NCBI RefSeq assembly: GCF_000176035.2
Contig: NC_015675.1
Span: forward strand, 3,290,001-3,354,000
DNA: 64,000 nucleotides
From: Mesorhizobium opportunistum WSM2075
Lineage (GTDB): Bacteria; Pseudomonadota; Alphaproteobacteria; Rhizobiales; Rhizobiaceae
Direction of reading: 5' to 3'
Within the stretch, counting starts at the first letter, position 1; every line of letters begins with the position of its first letter. Shown in pieces: positions 33,595 through 42,301 of this stretch. Under the pieces are notes generated by a model that searched no databases, was not told the DNA's origin, and was given only the letters and a program-made list of their open reading frames with translations. The translations under genes were made by a program, and so were the position numbers.

Positions 33595-35250
33595 TCAGGT
33601 TTGCTTTCGCTTCTCCACCTCCGCCTTCCTCAGCAGGAAGCGCTGGATCTTGCCGCTCGGCGTCTTCGGCAATTCCGTCACGAAATCGATTTCGCGCGGA
33701 TAGGCATGCGCAGAAAGCCGCTTGCGGACATGCTGCGCCAGTTCCTCGGCGAGCGCCTCGCTGCCCTTGTAAGCGGGCGCCAGGATTACGAAGGCCTTGA
33801 CGATCTCGGTGCGCTGCGGATCGGGCACACCAACCACGGCGGCCTCGTTGACCGCGGGATGTTCGATCAGCGCGCTTTCGACATCGAAGGGGCCGATGCG
33901 GTAACCCGATGAGGTGATGACGTCGTCGGCGCGGCCGATGAAGGAGACCGAGCCGTCCGGCTCGTATTCCACCGTGTCGCCGGTGCGGTAGTAGCCGCCC
34001 GTGATCGCCGGCGTTTCGGCCTGGTGGTAGCCATCGAACCAGCGCAGCGGCGAGTTGGCGATGTCGACGGCAAGGATGCCAGGCTGGTTGGGGCCGAGCT
34101 CGTTGCCGGCCTCGTCCAGCACCACCATGCGGTAGCCGGGCATGGCAAAGCCGGCAGAGCCCGCGCGGACAGGATGCGCGAGGCCGTGGTGATTGTTGAC
34201 CATCATTCCGTTCTCGGTCTGGCCGTAATGATCGTGGATGGGCGCACCGAGGTGGGCGTCGAACCAGCGGATCACCTCCGGGTTTAGCGGCTCGCCGGCG
34301 CTGCTTACCACGCGCAGCCGGCCCTTGACGCGAGCGGCGGCGTCGGGACCTTCGGCGAGCAGCAGGCGGAAGGCGGTGGGCGAACCGGCCAGGCTGGTGA
34401 CGCCGAGCCGCTCGATGACCTCATAGGTGCTCCTGGCATTGAAAGGTCCTTCGTTGAAGGTCGTGGCGATGCCGAGCTGCAGGGGGCCGGTGATGGCGTA
34501 ATAGAGGCCATAGGCCCAGCCGGGATCGGCGATGTTCCAGAAGACATCGTCTGGACGAAGTCCGATCGCGTCACGCATATAGGCGCCGAAGGCCAGCAGC
34601 GCACTGAGCGGCACCGGCACGCCCTTGGGCAGGCCTGTCGTGCCCGAGGTAGACATCATCATGAACAGGTCGGAACCTTTGCGCATCACCGGCTCACAGT
34701 CGGGAGAGACGGCGGCAATGGCGGCACGAAAATCGATGTCGCCTTGCGGCAGGGTATCGCCTGGGTCGAGAATGGTTGCCACGCGCGGGCAGGTCTCGAT
34801 CTCGTCGAGCTTGCCGCGATTGGCCGGATTGGTCACCACCAATTTCGCGCCGCTGTAGCCGAGCCGGTGCTCGATCGCTTTTGGGCCGAATGCGGTGAAC
34901 AGCGGCTGGTAGACGGCGCCGATGCGCCACGTGCCGAGGATCAGCGCTACCAATTCGGGAATGCGCGGCAGCATGCCGGCGACGACATCGCCGGGGCCGA
35001 CGCCCAGTTGCTTGAGCAGGTTGCCGACTCGGCCCGACATATCGGCCAGATCGTCGAAGCTGAATTGCCTGAGCTCGCCGCCGGCCGAGATCGCGCGCAG
35101 CGCCAGACGGTTGCTGCCGGTATGGCGGCCGCAGCATTCGACATAGGCATTGATGCCGGTCGCCGGGTCGCCGTCGAGCCTGGCGATCTCATCTTCGATG
35201 CGAAAGTGCTGAACAGCGTCCTCGTAGCGCGGCAAGCCGGTCCTGGTCAT
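33595..35250 (-). CDS. AMP-binding acyl-CoA synthetase
   Basis: 551 residues from ATG 35250, with gggag upstream. Adenylation motifs: MMSTSGTTGLPKGVPV (A3), HDHYGQTENGMMVNNHHG (A5), GYYRTGDTVEY (A7), FIGRADDVITSSGYRIGPFD (A8) and LPKTPSGKIQRFLLR with the catalytic Lys (A10). Like the acetyl/medium-chain acyl-CoA synthetases, it activates a carboxylate through an acyl-AMP. The substrate is not fixed by these motifs. The gene stands alone. Confidence 0.92.
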   Translation of the reverse strand: MTRTGLPRYEDAVQHFRIEDEIARLDGDPATGINAYVECCGRHTGSNRLALRAISAGGELRQFSFDDLADMSGRVGNLLKQLGVGPGDVVAGMLPRIPELVALILGTWRIGAVYQPLFTAFGPKAIEHRLGYSGAKLVVTNPANRGKLDEIETCPRVATILDPGDTLPQGDIDFRAAIAAVSPDCEPVMRKGSDLFMMMSTSGTTGLPKGVPVPLSALLAFGAYMRDAIGLRPDDVFWNIADPGWAYGLYYAITGPLQLGIATTFNEGPFNARSTYEVIERLGVTSLAGSPTAFRLLLAEGPDAAARVKGRLRVVSSAGEPLNPEVIRWFDAHLGAPIHDHYGQTENGMMVNNHHGLAHPVRAGSAGFAMPGYRMVVLDEAGNELGPNQPGILAVDIANSPLRWFDGYHQAETPAITGGYYRTGDTVEYEPDGSVSFIGRADDVITSSGYRIGPFDVESALIEHPAVNEAAVVGVPDPQRTEIVKAFVILAPAYKGSEALAEELAQHVRKRLSAHAYPREIDFVTELPKTPSGKIQRFLLRKAEVEKRKQT

Positions 35251-35373
35251 GGCAGTCTCCCTGGCGGCGCCACATCTCCCCACGGAGCGCCGTCGCGGCG
35301 ACAATGACATCAGATGGCGTGGATGGGCAATGAAGGAAGCCGGTCGCGCAGGCAGAAGAACCGGCGGGCGGAG

Positions 35374-35559
35374 CTAGGATCCTTGCCGGCTGTGTCCGGC
35401 GCTGGAGCCGTAGAGTGTGGCGCTGCACTCGCGCATCATGCGCAGCGCTTCTTCCTCGGTCAGGCCGAACTTGCGCATCATCCGCCGGATTTCGGGACTC
35501 ACCGAGACCTCGACCGGTCTTGCCACATGACGCGTCTTCCTGGCCTTCTTCTTTGGCAT
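35374..35559 (-). CDS. Small basic hypothetical protein
   Basis: 61 residues from ATG 35559; three or four extra residues are possible from an earlier start. A Lys/Arg-rich head (MPKKKARKTRHVARP) is followed by VEVSVSPEIRRMMRKFGLTE EEALRMMREC, probably a helix-turn-helix or ribbon-like dimer. No family assigned. It sits between the acyl-CoA synthetase and the LacI gene. Confidence 0.6.
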   Translation of the reverse strand: MPKKKARKTRHVARPVEVSVSPEIRRMMRKFGLTEEEALRMMRECSATLYGSSAGHSRQGS

Positions 35560-35596
35560 CAGTGCGCATCCCAATCTGGTCCGGGCATGCTTCGCA

Positions 35597-36622
35597 TCAG
35601 CTCTGCCCCGGCCTTACGGTGCCACGCCAGATCATCGGCGCATGGTAGATCATACGGCTGCCGGCACCGCCTTCGTCCCGCGCACCGGTGGCCAGCCGCA
35701 CGGCGTGCGTGGCGATCTCCTCGATGGGCGGTGCGAACGTTGTCAGCCGGTATGACGCCCAGTCGGCCTGTTCGATATCGTCGAAGCCGATGACGCAAAG
35801 ATCGCGCGGCACGCTGATGCCGAACTCATGGCGCGCCGCGTCCAGGAAGCCGCAGGCAATGAGATCGGTGACGCAGAACGCCGCATCCGGCCGCTGCCGG
35901 CCGGAAAACAGGCGCCTGGCGCCCTCGACGCCGGTTGCGTAGCCGGTGCGCCCTTCGCGCCACAGGATCATTTCCAGCCCTTCCTTCCGCGCGGCGGCGA
36001 TGAAAGCCGTCTCGCGGACCAGGAGACTGGGCGTGCCGGCGGCCGACGTGACCAAGGCAGGCCTCGTGCAACCGGCGCGGATGAAGGCGTGCAATGCCGC
36101 CTCGGCGGCTGCGGCGTTGTCGACGCCGATGTTGTGCGGCCCGTCGAAGCGATCGTCGCGATTGATCAGGATCAGCCGCTGGCCGTTTTCGAGGCAGGTG
36201 CGGATCAGGACTTGCGGCGGCGAACCGGACAGCACGATGCTCGCATCGGCGCGATAATTCAGCGTGTTGCGCAATGCCTGATCGACATGATGGCTGGGGC
36301 CTGAGGTGTTGAACACCATGGCCACCTTGCCGGCATCCCGTAGATGCTGGGTCAGCACCCGCTGCAGGCGGGCGTGATAGGGCGTGTCGCCGTCGGCAAC
36401 GATGAGGCAGACGATGCCCGTGGAAGCCCGCATCAGGCCGCGTGCCAGATGGTTGACGTGATAACCGAGCTGCTCGGCCGCCAGCAGCACACGCTCGCGG
36501 GTTTCTTCCGAGACGCTGGCGCCGGGGGTGAAGGTTCGCGACACGGCCGAACGCGAAACACCGGCGAGGTCGGCGACCTGCTGGGCGCTGGAAAAACCGT
36601 TGCGGGCTCTCTGGACGGTCAA
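35597..36622 (-). CDS. LacI-family transcriptional regulator
   Basis: 341 residues from TTG 36622, which begins MTVQRARNGFSSAQQVADLA; earlier starts would run into operator 1. The HTH (GVSRSAVSRTFTPGASVSEE) and hinge (LGYHVNHLARGLM) are canonical. The sugar-binding domain covers about 60-335 (GIVCLIVADGDTPYHARLQR, IGFDDIEQADWASYRLTTFA). Two perfect palindromes at 36656 and 36736 fit its binding site. It probably represses the divergent inositol-monophosphatase gene and itself. The effector is unknown. Confidence 0.92.
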   Translation of the reverse strand: MTVQRARNGFSSAQQVADLAGVSRSAVSRTFTPGASVSEETRERVLLAAEQLGYHVNHLARGLMRASTGIVCLIVADGDTPYHARLQRVLTQHLRDAGKVAMVFNTSGPSHHVDQALRNTLNYRADASIVLSGSPPQVLIRTCLENGQRLILINRDDRFDGPHNIGVDNAAAAEAALHAFIRAGCTRPALVTSAAGTPSLLVRETAFIAAARKEGLEMILWREGRTGYATGVEGARRLFSGRQRPDAAFCVTDLIACGFLDAARHEFGISVPRDLCVIGFDDIEQADWASYRLTTFAPPIEEIATHAVRLATGARDEGGAGSRMIYHAPMIWRGTVRPGQS

Positions 36623-36655
36623 GCGAAATGTCTCGCTGCTGTTTCTCGTGATTCC

Positions 36656-36671
36656 TTGCACGGCAGTGCAA
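36656..36671. promoter_or_regulatory. LacI-type operator 1
   Basis: TTGCAC-N4-GTGCAA, a perfect 6+6 palindrome, 34 bases before the chosen start of the LacI gene. Same sequence arms as operator 2, with starts 80 bases apart. Confidence 0.75.
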
Positions 36672-36707
36672 CATAGCGCAAGTTCCGAGCTATTGCTACT
36701 GCCCCAC

Positions 36708-36713
36708 TTGACA
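36708..36713 (+). promoter_or_regulatory. -35 element candidate
   Basis: TTGACA on the plus strand. A -10 would fall near 36731-36736, at the left edge of operator 2. No good -10 match is visible. Confidence 0.35.
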
Positions 36714-36735
36714 CCTGCGCCTGAATGAAACAGCT

Positions 36736-36751
36736 TTGCACAGCCGTGCAA
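36736..36751. promoter_or_regulatory. LacI-type operator 2
   Basis: TTGCAC-N4-GTGCAA, identical arms to operator 1. It lies 77 bases before the monophosphatase ATG. The pair at 80-base spacing would allow cooperative or looped repression. Confidence 0.75.
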
Positions 36752-36828
36752 CAAATGCGGCACTGGAGGATTATCCTGTCCATTTCAGCGACGACGGTAT
36801 CGAGGGCGCGATTGTCCGGACCGGCTGC

Positions 36829-37662
36829 ATGAGCACGGCAGTGGCGCATCCTGGGGCGGACCGGCTGTCCGATGCCGAAATGGACAGGCGTGCCGATGTC
36901 TGCCGCAAGCTGCTCGCCTCGGCGGGAGAATTGGCGATGGAGGGATACTCCAGGCTCGACGCCACCCAGCCGGTGGCGATGAAAGGGCCGCAGGATTTTC
37001 TCACCGAAACCGACGGCAAGGTCGAGGAGCACATCCGTGCGACGCTGGCCGCGGCCTTTCCGCAGGACGGGTTCCTGGGCGAGGAGACCGGCGGCACCGG
37101 CTCGGTCCGCATGTGGGTCGTCGACCCGATCGACGGCACCGCCAATTTCATGCGCGGCATTCCGCATTTCTGCATCTCCATCGCCTTCGTCCAGGACGGC
37201 CGCAGCGAGATCGGCGGCATCTCCAATCCGGCCGTCGGCGAGACGTATTTTGCCCGTCGCGGACGCGGCGCGACGCGCAACGGCGCGGCGATCCATGTTT
37301 CGCCGACGCAAGCTTTCGACCGCGCCTTTGTCGAGTTCGGCTGGTCGCCCAGGATCCCGAACCGCGACTATCTGGACAAGGTCGCGCTGGTCTGGTCACT
37401 CGGCGCCAATGTGCGGCGCTCCGGCTCGGGAGCGCTTGGGCTGGCCTATGTCGCCGACGGCCGCTCGGATGCTTATGCCGAGCTTCACATCAATTCTTGG
37501 GACTGCCTGGCCGGATTGCTTCTGGTGGAGGAGGCCGGGGGCCGGGTGAACCGGTTCCTCGACGGCGAGGGCATGACGAAGGGCAATCCCGTGCTTGCCG
37601 CAGCACCAGGCGTGGCGGCGACACTGTCCCAGGTGATCGGAGTGCCGCTCGACGACGGTTGA
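36829..37662 (+). CDS. Inositol monophosphatase family protein
   Basis: 277 residues from ATG 36829. IMPase metal motifs are intact: GFLGEETGG (Glu near 82), WVVDPIDGTANFMRGIPHFC near 96 and INSWDCLAGLLLVEEAGG near 220. It hydrolyses a sugar or inositol phosphate, or histidinol phosphate; the substrate is undetermined. Its upstream region carries two LacI operators and a TTGACA box, so it is probably controlled by the divergent LacI protein. A decayed gene start follows 30 bases after the stop, which suggests it once headed a longer operon. Confidence 0.92.
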   Translation: MSTAVAHPGADRLSDAEMDRRADVCRKLLASAGELAMEGYSRLDATQPVAMKGPQDFLTETDGKVEEHIRATLAAAFPQDGFLGEETGGTGSVRMWVVDPIDGTANFMRGIPHFCISIAFVQDGRSEIGGISNPAVGETYFARRGRGATRNGAAIHVSPTQAFDRAFVEFGWSPRIPNRDYLDKVALVWSLGANVRRSGSGALGLAYVADGRSDAYAELHINSWDCLAGLLLVEEAGGRVNRFLDGEGMTKGNPVLAAAPGVAATLSQVIGVPLDDG

Positions 37663-37692
37663 TTTCAAGAGCAGTTAAAGGGAGGAATATCG

Positions 37693-37832
37693 ATGAAAGG
37701 TCCATTTGTTCGCAGGCGGGGCAGGGCATGGCTTGGTCTCGCGGCACTCGCCATTCGCCCGCCGTGGCGGAAGGAACCGTCGTCGGCATCGATTTCGACC
37801 CCGCAAAGATCGTGCTGATCGCCGGCGAATAG
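37693..37832 (+). pseudogene. Decayed 5' end of a secreted-protein gene
   Basis: GGAGGA sits before ATG 37693. The first frame reads MKGPFVRRRGRAWLGLAALA, a signal-peptide start; a second frame then continues SPAVAEGTVVGIDFDPAKIV then LIAGE and stops at 37832. One inserted or deleted base near 37755 splits them. It looks like the start of a periplasmic binding protein, truncated where the LysR gene begins. With the LacI gene and the monophosphatase this fits a decayed sugar-uptake operon, but that is inference. Confidence 0.55.
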
Positions 37833-37847
37833 GGCTGGATCTCACCC

Positions 37848-38741
37848 CTAGAGGTTCGCCTCGGCGAAGATGCGCGCGGCCCAGTCGAGGAAGACGCGCA
37901 GCCGGGGCGAAAGCTGCCGGTTCTGCGGGTAAAGCGCCGAGAGTGGCGTCGGAGAGGGCGGATAGTCGGCCAGCACCTCGATGAGCGTGCCGTCGGCAAG
38001 ATCCTTTTCGAAGCGATAACGTGGGGCCTGGATGAGGCCGAGGCCAAGCCTGGCCAGGTCGGCGGCGGTGTCGGAATTGTTGGCGGCGACGCGGCCCGGC
38101 AGCCTGACTTCGCGGGTCTTGCCGCCGACGGTGAATTCGAAGGGCAGCACCTCGCCGGTGCGCGACGAGACGAAGCCGACCGCCTGGTGGCCGTCGAGCG
38201 CGTCGGGGGAGGCGGGCGTGCCGTGGCGTTCGAGATAGGCGGGGCTGGCGCAGGTCATCTCGCGGATCATGGCCAGCCGCCGCATGATCATGCCGCTGTC
38301 GGGCGGCTCGCCGACGCGGATAACGCAATCGACGCCCTCGCGCACCAGATCGACCAGCCGGTCGCTCTGGCCGATCTGCAGGTCAATGCGGGAATGGCGG
38401 GCGAGGAATTCCGGCAGGCGCGGCAGAAGAAATGTCCGGGTGAGCAGCGTGCTGGCGTCGATGCGCAGCAGGCCGAATGGCTCGGCGTTGCGGAAGGCGG
38501 CTTCCGCATCCTCGATCTCAGCCAGGATCGACAGGCAACGCCGGTAGTAGGCCTCGCCGTCCTGCGTGGCGTTCACCTGCCGTGTCGTGCGTTCCAGGAG
38601 CCGCGCGCCGAGATGTTCTTCCAGCCGCCGGATCGCTTCCGTCGCGGTTGAACGGGGCAGTCCGAGATCGGCGGCGGCAGCGGTGAAGCTGCGCCGCTCC
38701 AACACGCGGACGAAGAGCCGCATCGTGTCCAGGCGATCCAT
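37848..38741 (-). CDS. LysR-family transcriptional regulator
   Basis: 297 residues from ATG 38741. HTH at 1-60 (MDRLDTMRLFVRVLERRSFT, STATEAIRRLEEHLGARLLE). Effector domain from about 90 to 290, with IDLQIGQSDRLVDLVREGVD and LGLIQAPRYRFEKDLADGTL. It is divergent from the SDR gene at 38846, its likely target. An inverted repeat TTCG-N7-CGAA (38750-38764) lies just upstream and could be a binding site. Confidence 0.93.
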   Translation of the reverse strand: MDRLDTMRLFVRVLERRSFTAAAADLGLPRSTATEAIRRLEEHLGARLLERTTRQVNATQDGEAYYRRCLSILAEIEDAEAAFRNAEPFGLLRIDASTLLTRTFLLPRLPEFLARHSRIDLQIGQSDRLVDLVREGVDCVIRVGEPPDSGMIMRRLAMIREMTCASPAYLERHGTPASPDALDGHQAVGFVSSRTGEVLPFEFTVGGKTREVRLPGRVAANNSDTAADLARLGLGLIQAPRYRFEKDLADGTLIEVLADYPPSPTPLSALYPQNRQLSPRLRVFLDWAARIFAEANL

Positions 38742-38845
38742 GGCCTTTGTTCGCAGTTTCCGAATAGTGATGTCAATAGGTGACTGATTATCCGAAAGAT
38801 GGCTTGGCATATATCCCGTGTCACTGACAACACGGAGACACGTCT

Positions 38846-39586
38846 ATGATATCCAATCCAACCAAAGCGGCGATCGTGACCGGCGCTTCCAAGGGCATCG
38901 GTGCTGCGATCGCGCGGCGGCTTGCCCGTGACGGCGTCGCCGTTGTCGTCAATTATTCACGAGGCCGTGCGGAGGCCGAAGAGCTTGTCCGCACGATTGA
39001 AGCCGAAGGCGGTAAGGCGGTTGCCATACAGGCCAACATCGCCGATCCGGCTGGTATCGCCATGCTTTTCGATGCCGGTGAGCAGGCGTTTGGGGGCGTC
39101 GACATTCTCGTCAACAATGCCGGCATCATGAAGCTTTCGCCAGTCGCCGAGACCGATGACGCCTCCTTCGACCACCAGGTCGCCACCAATCTCGGCGGCG
39201 TGTTCCGTGGAATGCGCGAAGGCGCGCGCCGGCTTCGTGATGGTGGCCGCATTATCTCATTCTCCAGCAGCGTCGTCGGCCTCTATCAGCCGGGTTATGG
39301 CGTCTACGCTGCCACCAAGGCGGCGGTCGAGGCGATGACGCACATTCTCGCCAAGGAGCTTGGCGCGCGCCGTATCACCGTCAACGCGGTGGCGCCCGGA
39401 CCGGTCGAGACGGCGCTGTTCACGGACGGCAAGAGCGCGGCGCAGATCGAGGCGATCGGCAAGATGATCCCGCTCGGCCGGCTCGGCCAGCCCGGCGACA
39501 TCGCCGGCGTGGTCTCGTTCCTAGCCGGGCCGGACAGCTTCTGGGTCAACGGGCAAATCATCCGCGCCAATGGCGGCGTGATCTGA
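38846..39586 (+). CDS. SDR-family oxidoreductase (3-oxoacyl-ACP reductase type)
   Basis: 246 residues. The NAD(P) loop is TGASKGIG (13-20), NNAG is present, the catalytic Ser is in FSSSVV, and YAATK supplies the Tyr and Lys (GVYAATKAAVEAMTHILAKE). Ends NGQIIRANGGVI. It is a classical SDR that reduces a ketone or oxidises an alcohol; substrate unknown. Divergent from a LysR gene, so probably controlled by it. A tautomerase gene follows. Confidence 0.93.
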   Translation: MISNPTKAAIVTGASKGIGAAIARRLARDGVAVVVNYSRGRAEAEELVRTIEAEGGKAVAIQANIADPAGIAMLFDAGEQAFGGVDILVNNAGIMKLSPVAETDDASFDHQVATNLGGVFRGMREGARRLRDGGRIISFSSSVVGLYQPGYGVYAATKAAVEAMTHILAKELGARRITVNAVAPGPVETALFTDGKSAAQIEAIGKMIPLGRLGQPGDIAGVVSFLAGPDSFWVNGQIIRANGGVI

Positions 39587-39673
39587 AGGAGGCTGTCGAC
39601 GGCGTCTCCAGCCGCCGGACGGCTGCTCCATCCCAAAGCCTGAAATCCAACTTCAACACAAAAGGAAACGATC

Positions 39674-39886
39674 ATGCCATTCGCCAACATCAAGATGCCG
39701 CAGGCGGCCCTCTCCAGGGCACAGAAGGAAGACCTCATCCATCGGACCACCGCCATGTTCGTCGACTTTTTCGGCGAGAGCGTGCGGCCCTACACGATGG
39801 TGCTGGTCGAGGAGGTCGCCGACGGCGGCTATGGTCGCGCCGACGAAGTGTTCGTCGTGCCGGAAGCCTACCGCGCCAAGGAGTAG
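39674..39886 (+). CDS. Tautomerase family protein (4-oxalocrotonate tautomerase type)
   Basis: 70 residues, the usual length. Pro2 (catalytic Pro1 after Met removal) begins PFANIKMPQAALSRAQKEDL. A conserved basic residue follows in the short helix. MFVDFFGESVRPYTMVLVEE is typical of the small homohexameric tautomerases. It is 88 bases after the SDR stop and probably in the same transcript. Confidence 0.85.
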   Translation: MPFANIKMPQAALSRAQKEDLIHRTTAMFVDFFGESVRPYTMVLVEEVADGGYGRADEVFVVPEAYRAKE

Positions 39887-39904
39887 CTCAGGGAAAGGTT
39901 TGCG

Positions 39905-40072
39905 CCAGTACCCCCACCCGGACCTTTGGTCCGACCTTCCCACAAGGGAAGGTGGGAGCTGAGCTTTTTCTGCATTTCCATAAAGCACGGTCGCATAGGT
40001 GAACAAGGCGCTTCCTAACCCTCCCCCTTGTGGGGAGGGTCGCTGCGAAGCAGCGGGGTGGGGCCGCGGCGC
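39905..40072. repeat. Mosaic repeats, inverted pair
   Basis: Two facing blocks: acccccacccggacctttgg with cacaagggaaggtgggag (39910-39959), and ctcccccttgtggggagggt with cgctgcgaagcagcggggtg (40018-40065). A related pair is at 58695-58870. This repeat lies between the tautomerase gene and the LysR gene. Confidence 0.65.
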
Positions 40073-40075
40073 CGC

Positions 40076-40987
40076 TCAATCTCTCTTGGGCATCCCGACC
40101 CAGTCGGCCGCGATTTCGGCGAACAGCCAGTCGCGGAACGCCCTGACCTTTTTCTGGCGCAGCGCGCCTTCGGGATAGACGACGTAGTAGCGAGCCGCCG
40201 ATTTCAGCGCGAGGTCGAAAGGCCGCACTAGGCGCCCCGCCGCAAGGTCGGCCGAGACCAGCGCGCTGCGGCCGAGCAGAACGCCTTCGCTATGCACCGC
40301 CGCCTCGACGGCAAAGGTGGCTGAATCGAAGCGCACGCCGCGCTTGGCGTCGATGTCCGTCACGCCGGCTTGGTCCAGCCATGTCGCCCAGTCGATGCGG
40401 AAAGCATCGTGGATCAGCTTGTGATGCCTGAGATCCTCGGGCCGGCGCAGCGGATGTTCACCCGCCAGGAGTTCCGGGCTGCAGACCGGGAAGACCTCCT
40501 CATCGGCGAGAAACTCGACGGTCACCCCGGTGTAGTCGCCCCGGCCATAGCGGATGGCGATGTCGATGCCGTCGCTGACGAAATCGGCAAACACGCCCGA
40601 GGTCGACAACCGCACGTCGATATCAGCGTTGGCGCGGTGGAAGCGATGCAGCCTCGGCACCAGCCAGCGACCGGCGAAGCCGTCCGAGGTGCTGACGTTC
40701 AGGACGCGCGTCGAGCGGTCCGGCGTTGCGGCGATGGTGGCGGCGGCGATCTGGTCCAGCGCCTTGCCGACCTCCGCCGCATAGGCCGCGCCCACGGGTG
40801 TCAGGCGCACCGACCTTGTCCCGCGATCGAACAGCTGGATGCCCAGCCTGTCCTCGATGTTGCGGATGGCGCGGCTGACCGCGCCATGGGTGACGTTGAG
40901 CTCTTCCGCCGCCTTGGAGAAACTCAAATGCCGGGCGGCGGCGTCGAAGGCGGGCAAAGCGGTGAGGGGTGGCAGTCTGCGCGGCAT
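40076..40987 (-). CDS. LysR-family regulator, GcvA type
   Basis: 303 residues from ATG 40987. HTH LTALPAFDAAARHLSFSKAA with TKAAVSRAIRNIEDRLG-like second helix, and effector domain RLSTSGVFADFVSDGIDIAI RYGRGDYTGVT typical of GcvA-like members. A perfect palindrome TGTGAGCA-T-TGCTCACA (40998-41014) begins 11 bases upstream and fits the T-N11-A rule, so it is probably the autoregulatory site. It is divergent from a DUF1127/NmrA pair, its likely target. Confidence 0.92.
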   Translation of the reverse strand: MPRRLPPLTALPAFDAAARHLSFSKAAEELNVTHGAVSRAIRNIEDRLGIQLFDRGTRSVRLTPVGAAYAAEVGKALDQIAAATIAATPDRSTRVLNVSTSDGFAGRWLVPRLHRFHRANADIDVRLSTSGVFADFVSDGIDIAIRYGRGDYTGVTVEFLADEEVFPVCSPELLAGEHPLRRPEDLRHHKLIHDAFRIDWATWLDQAGVTDIDAKRGVRFDSATFAVEAAVHSEGVLLGRSALVSADLAAGRLVRPFDLALKSAARYYVVYPEGALRQKKVRAFRDWLFAEIAADWVGMPKRD

Positions 40988-40997
40988 GGTCTCGACC

Positions 40998-41014
40998 TGT
41001 GAGCATTGCTCACA
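40998..41014. promoter_or_regulatory. LysR-type operator palindrome
   Basis: Eight-base arms TGTGAGCA and TGCTCACA with one central base, perfectly symmetric, containing T-N11-A. It overlaps the leader of the LysR gene and lies about 190 bases before the divergent DUF1127 gene. Confidence 0.7.
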
Positions 41015-41203
41015 AATCCTGCACAAAGAGTCGTTTGTCGTCCAGCCCAAAGATGGCCAATATTCAAGGCGTACCGCGCATCCACATCGAGCTTTCCGGC
41101 TCGCCGATGCGCTGAAGACCAGACATGAGTGTGAGCGATCGTCATGCTCGCCCGCTGGGCGGCACCGGCATCCTTGCGCCCAAACGAACACAGGAGACGA
41201 ACA

Positions 41204-41380
41204 ATGACCCTTGGATATATCGGCGCCGCGATAGGTGGCCTTGCCATGCGAAGCGTAGCAGCATTCGAGCACCGCCGCACCCTGCGTCAGGTTTCACGCC
41301 TCTCGGACCGACGCCTGCGCGACATCGGCCTGGAGCGCGACTGGGACGGTTCCATTCTTGGCAACGGGAGGGGAATATGA
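41204..41380 (+). CDS. DUF1127 small protein
   Basis: 58 residues from ATG 41204 with CAGGAG upstream. The C-terminal motif RLSDRRLRDIGLERD is the DUF1127 signature, seen in small Arg-rich alphaproteobacterial proteins, some of which affect RNA turnover and phosphate or carbon metabolism. Stop and next start overlap (ATGA), so it is coupled to the NmrA-type gene. Confidence 0.9.
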   Translation: MTLGYIGAAIGGLAMRSVAAFEHRRTLRQVSRLSDRRLRDIGLERDWDGSILGNGRGI

Positions 41381-42273
41381 CCAGCACCTTGATCATCGGC
41401 GCGACGGGACTTCTGGGCAGCGAAATGGCGAAGGCGAGTGCGCGCAACGGCGACAGCCTGCATGTCCTTGTCCGGCCGGCAACCGCAGGCAATGAGGAGC
41501 GGATGCGCCCGCTGCGAGACCTCGGCGCCATGGTCCATGTCGGCGATCTCGACGACTATGACAGCCTTGTCCGCGCCGTCGGCAAGGTCGATCGCGTCAT
41601 CAGCTCGGTGCATGTTGGCTCGGCCAGCGAGATGACGCTGGTGCGCGCCATCAAGGATGCCGGCGTCTCGCGCTATGTGCCCTCCGCCGGCTTCGGCCTC
41701 GACTTTGCCGCCGCCGCACCCGGCTCGATCGAACCGCTCGACATCAAGCGAGCCGTGTTCGATGCGGTCAGGCAAGCCGATCTGCCCTATACGGTGATAT
41801 ATACCAATGGCTTCTTCTCGACCTGGGTGGCCACGCTAGGCGACCTGACGCGGTTCGGCTCGACGTCCCTGCCGCCGGATGAGGTCACGCTCTACGGCGA
41901 TGGCAATGTGCCGGCGACCTTCGTCAGCGAAAAGGACATCGCCGCCGTCACCCTGCGTGCGCTGGAGGATCCGGGTGCCGTCCGCCGCGAAATCCGCATC
42001 GCGCAGAACAGGATCACGCAGAACGAGATGATCGAGCTGTGGCGCAAGGTGAGCGGCCGCTCGCCTGGCATCAAGCACATGAACGCCGACGAGCTGGAGG
42101 CGCTGATCGCGGCCGTCCCTGGCCTCGCATTGCTGCGCGCATTCTGGATCCGCGGCGAGACCGCGCTGGAGACGGCCACTCCCGAGGCCGGTGCGCTTTA
42201 TCCGGAGTTGAGGTTCGAGACGATCGAGAGCGCCTTTGTGGAGATGGCTGCAGGAGGCGGGCGGACGGTGTGA
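41377..42273 (+). CDS. NmrA/SDR-type NAD(P)-binding protein
   Basis: 298 residues from ATG 41377, overlapping the previous stop. TLIIGATGLLGSEMAKASAR is the N-terminal nucleotide-binding loop. YTVIYTNGFFSTWVATLGDL and PATFVSEKDIAAVTLRALED are typical of NmrA-like and phenylcoumaran reductase-like proteins. There is no YxxxK catalytic pair in usual form. A redox sensor or NADPH-dependent reductase is likely. Divergent from a LysR gene that may control it. Confidence 0.88.
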   Translation: MTSTLIIGATGLLGSEMAKASARNGDSLHVLVRPATAGNEERMRPLRDLGAMVHVGDLDDYDSLVRAVGKVDRVISSVHVGSASEMTLVRAIKDAGVSRYVPSAGFGLDFAAAAPGSIEPLDIKRAVFDAVRQADLPYTVIYTNGFFSTWVATLGDLTRFGSTSLPPDEVTLYGDGNVPATFVSEKDIAAVTLRALEDPGAVRREIRIAQNRITQNEMIELWRKVSGRSPGIKHMNADELEALIAAVPGLALLRAFWIRGETALETATPEAGALYPELRFETIESAFVEMAAGGGRTV

Positions 42274-42301
42274 AGGTTGGATGCCTTGCGAGGTTGGTGC
42301 G

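Noticed and set aside
36708..36828. Starting the monophosphatase at the TTG inside operator 2 (36736)
   Set aside because: There is no ribosome site and it would place the start inside a perfect operator; ATG 36829 fits the usual family length.
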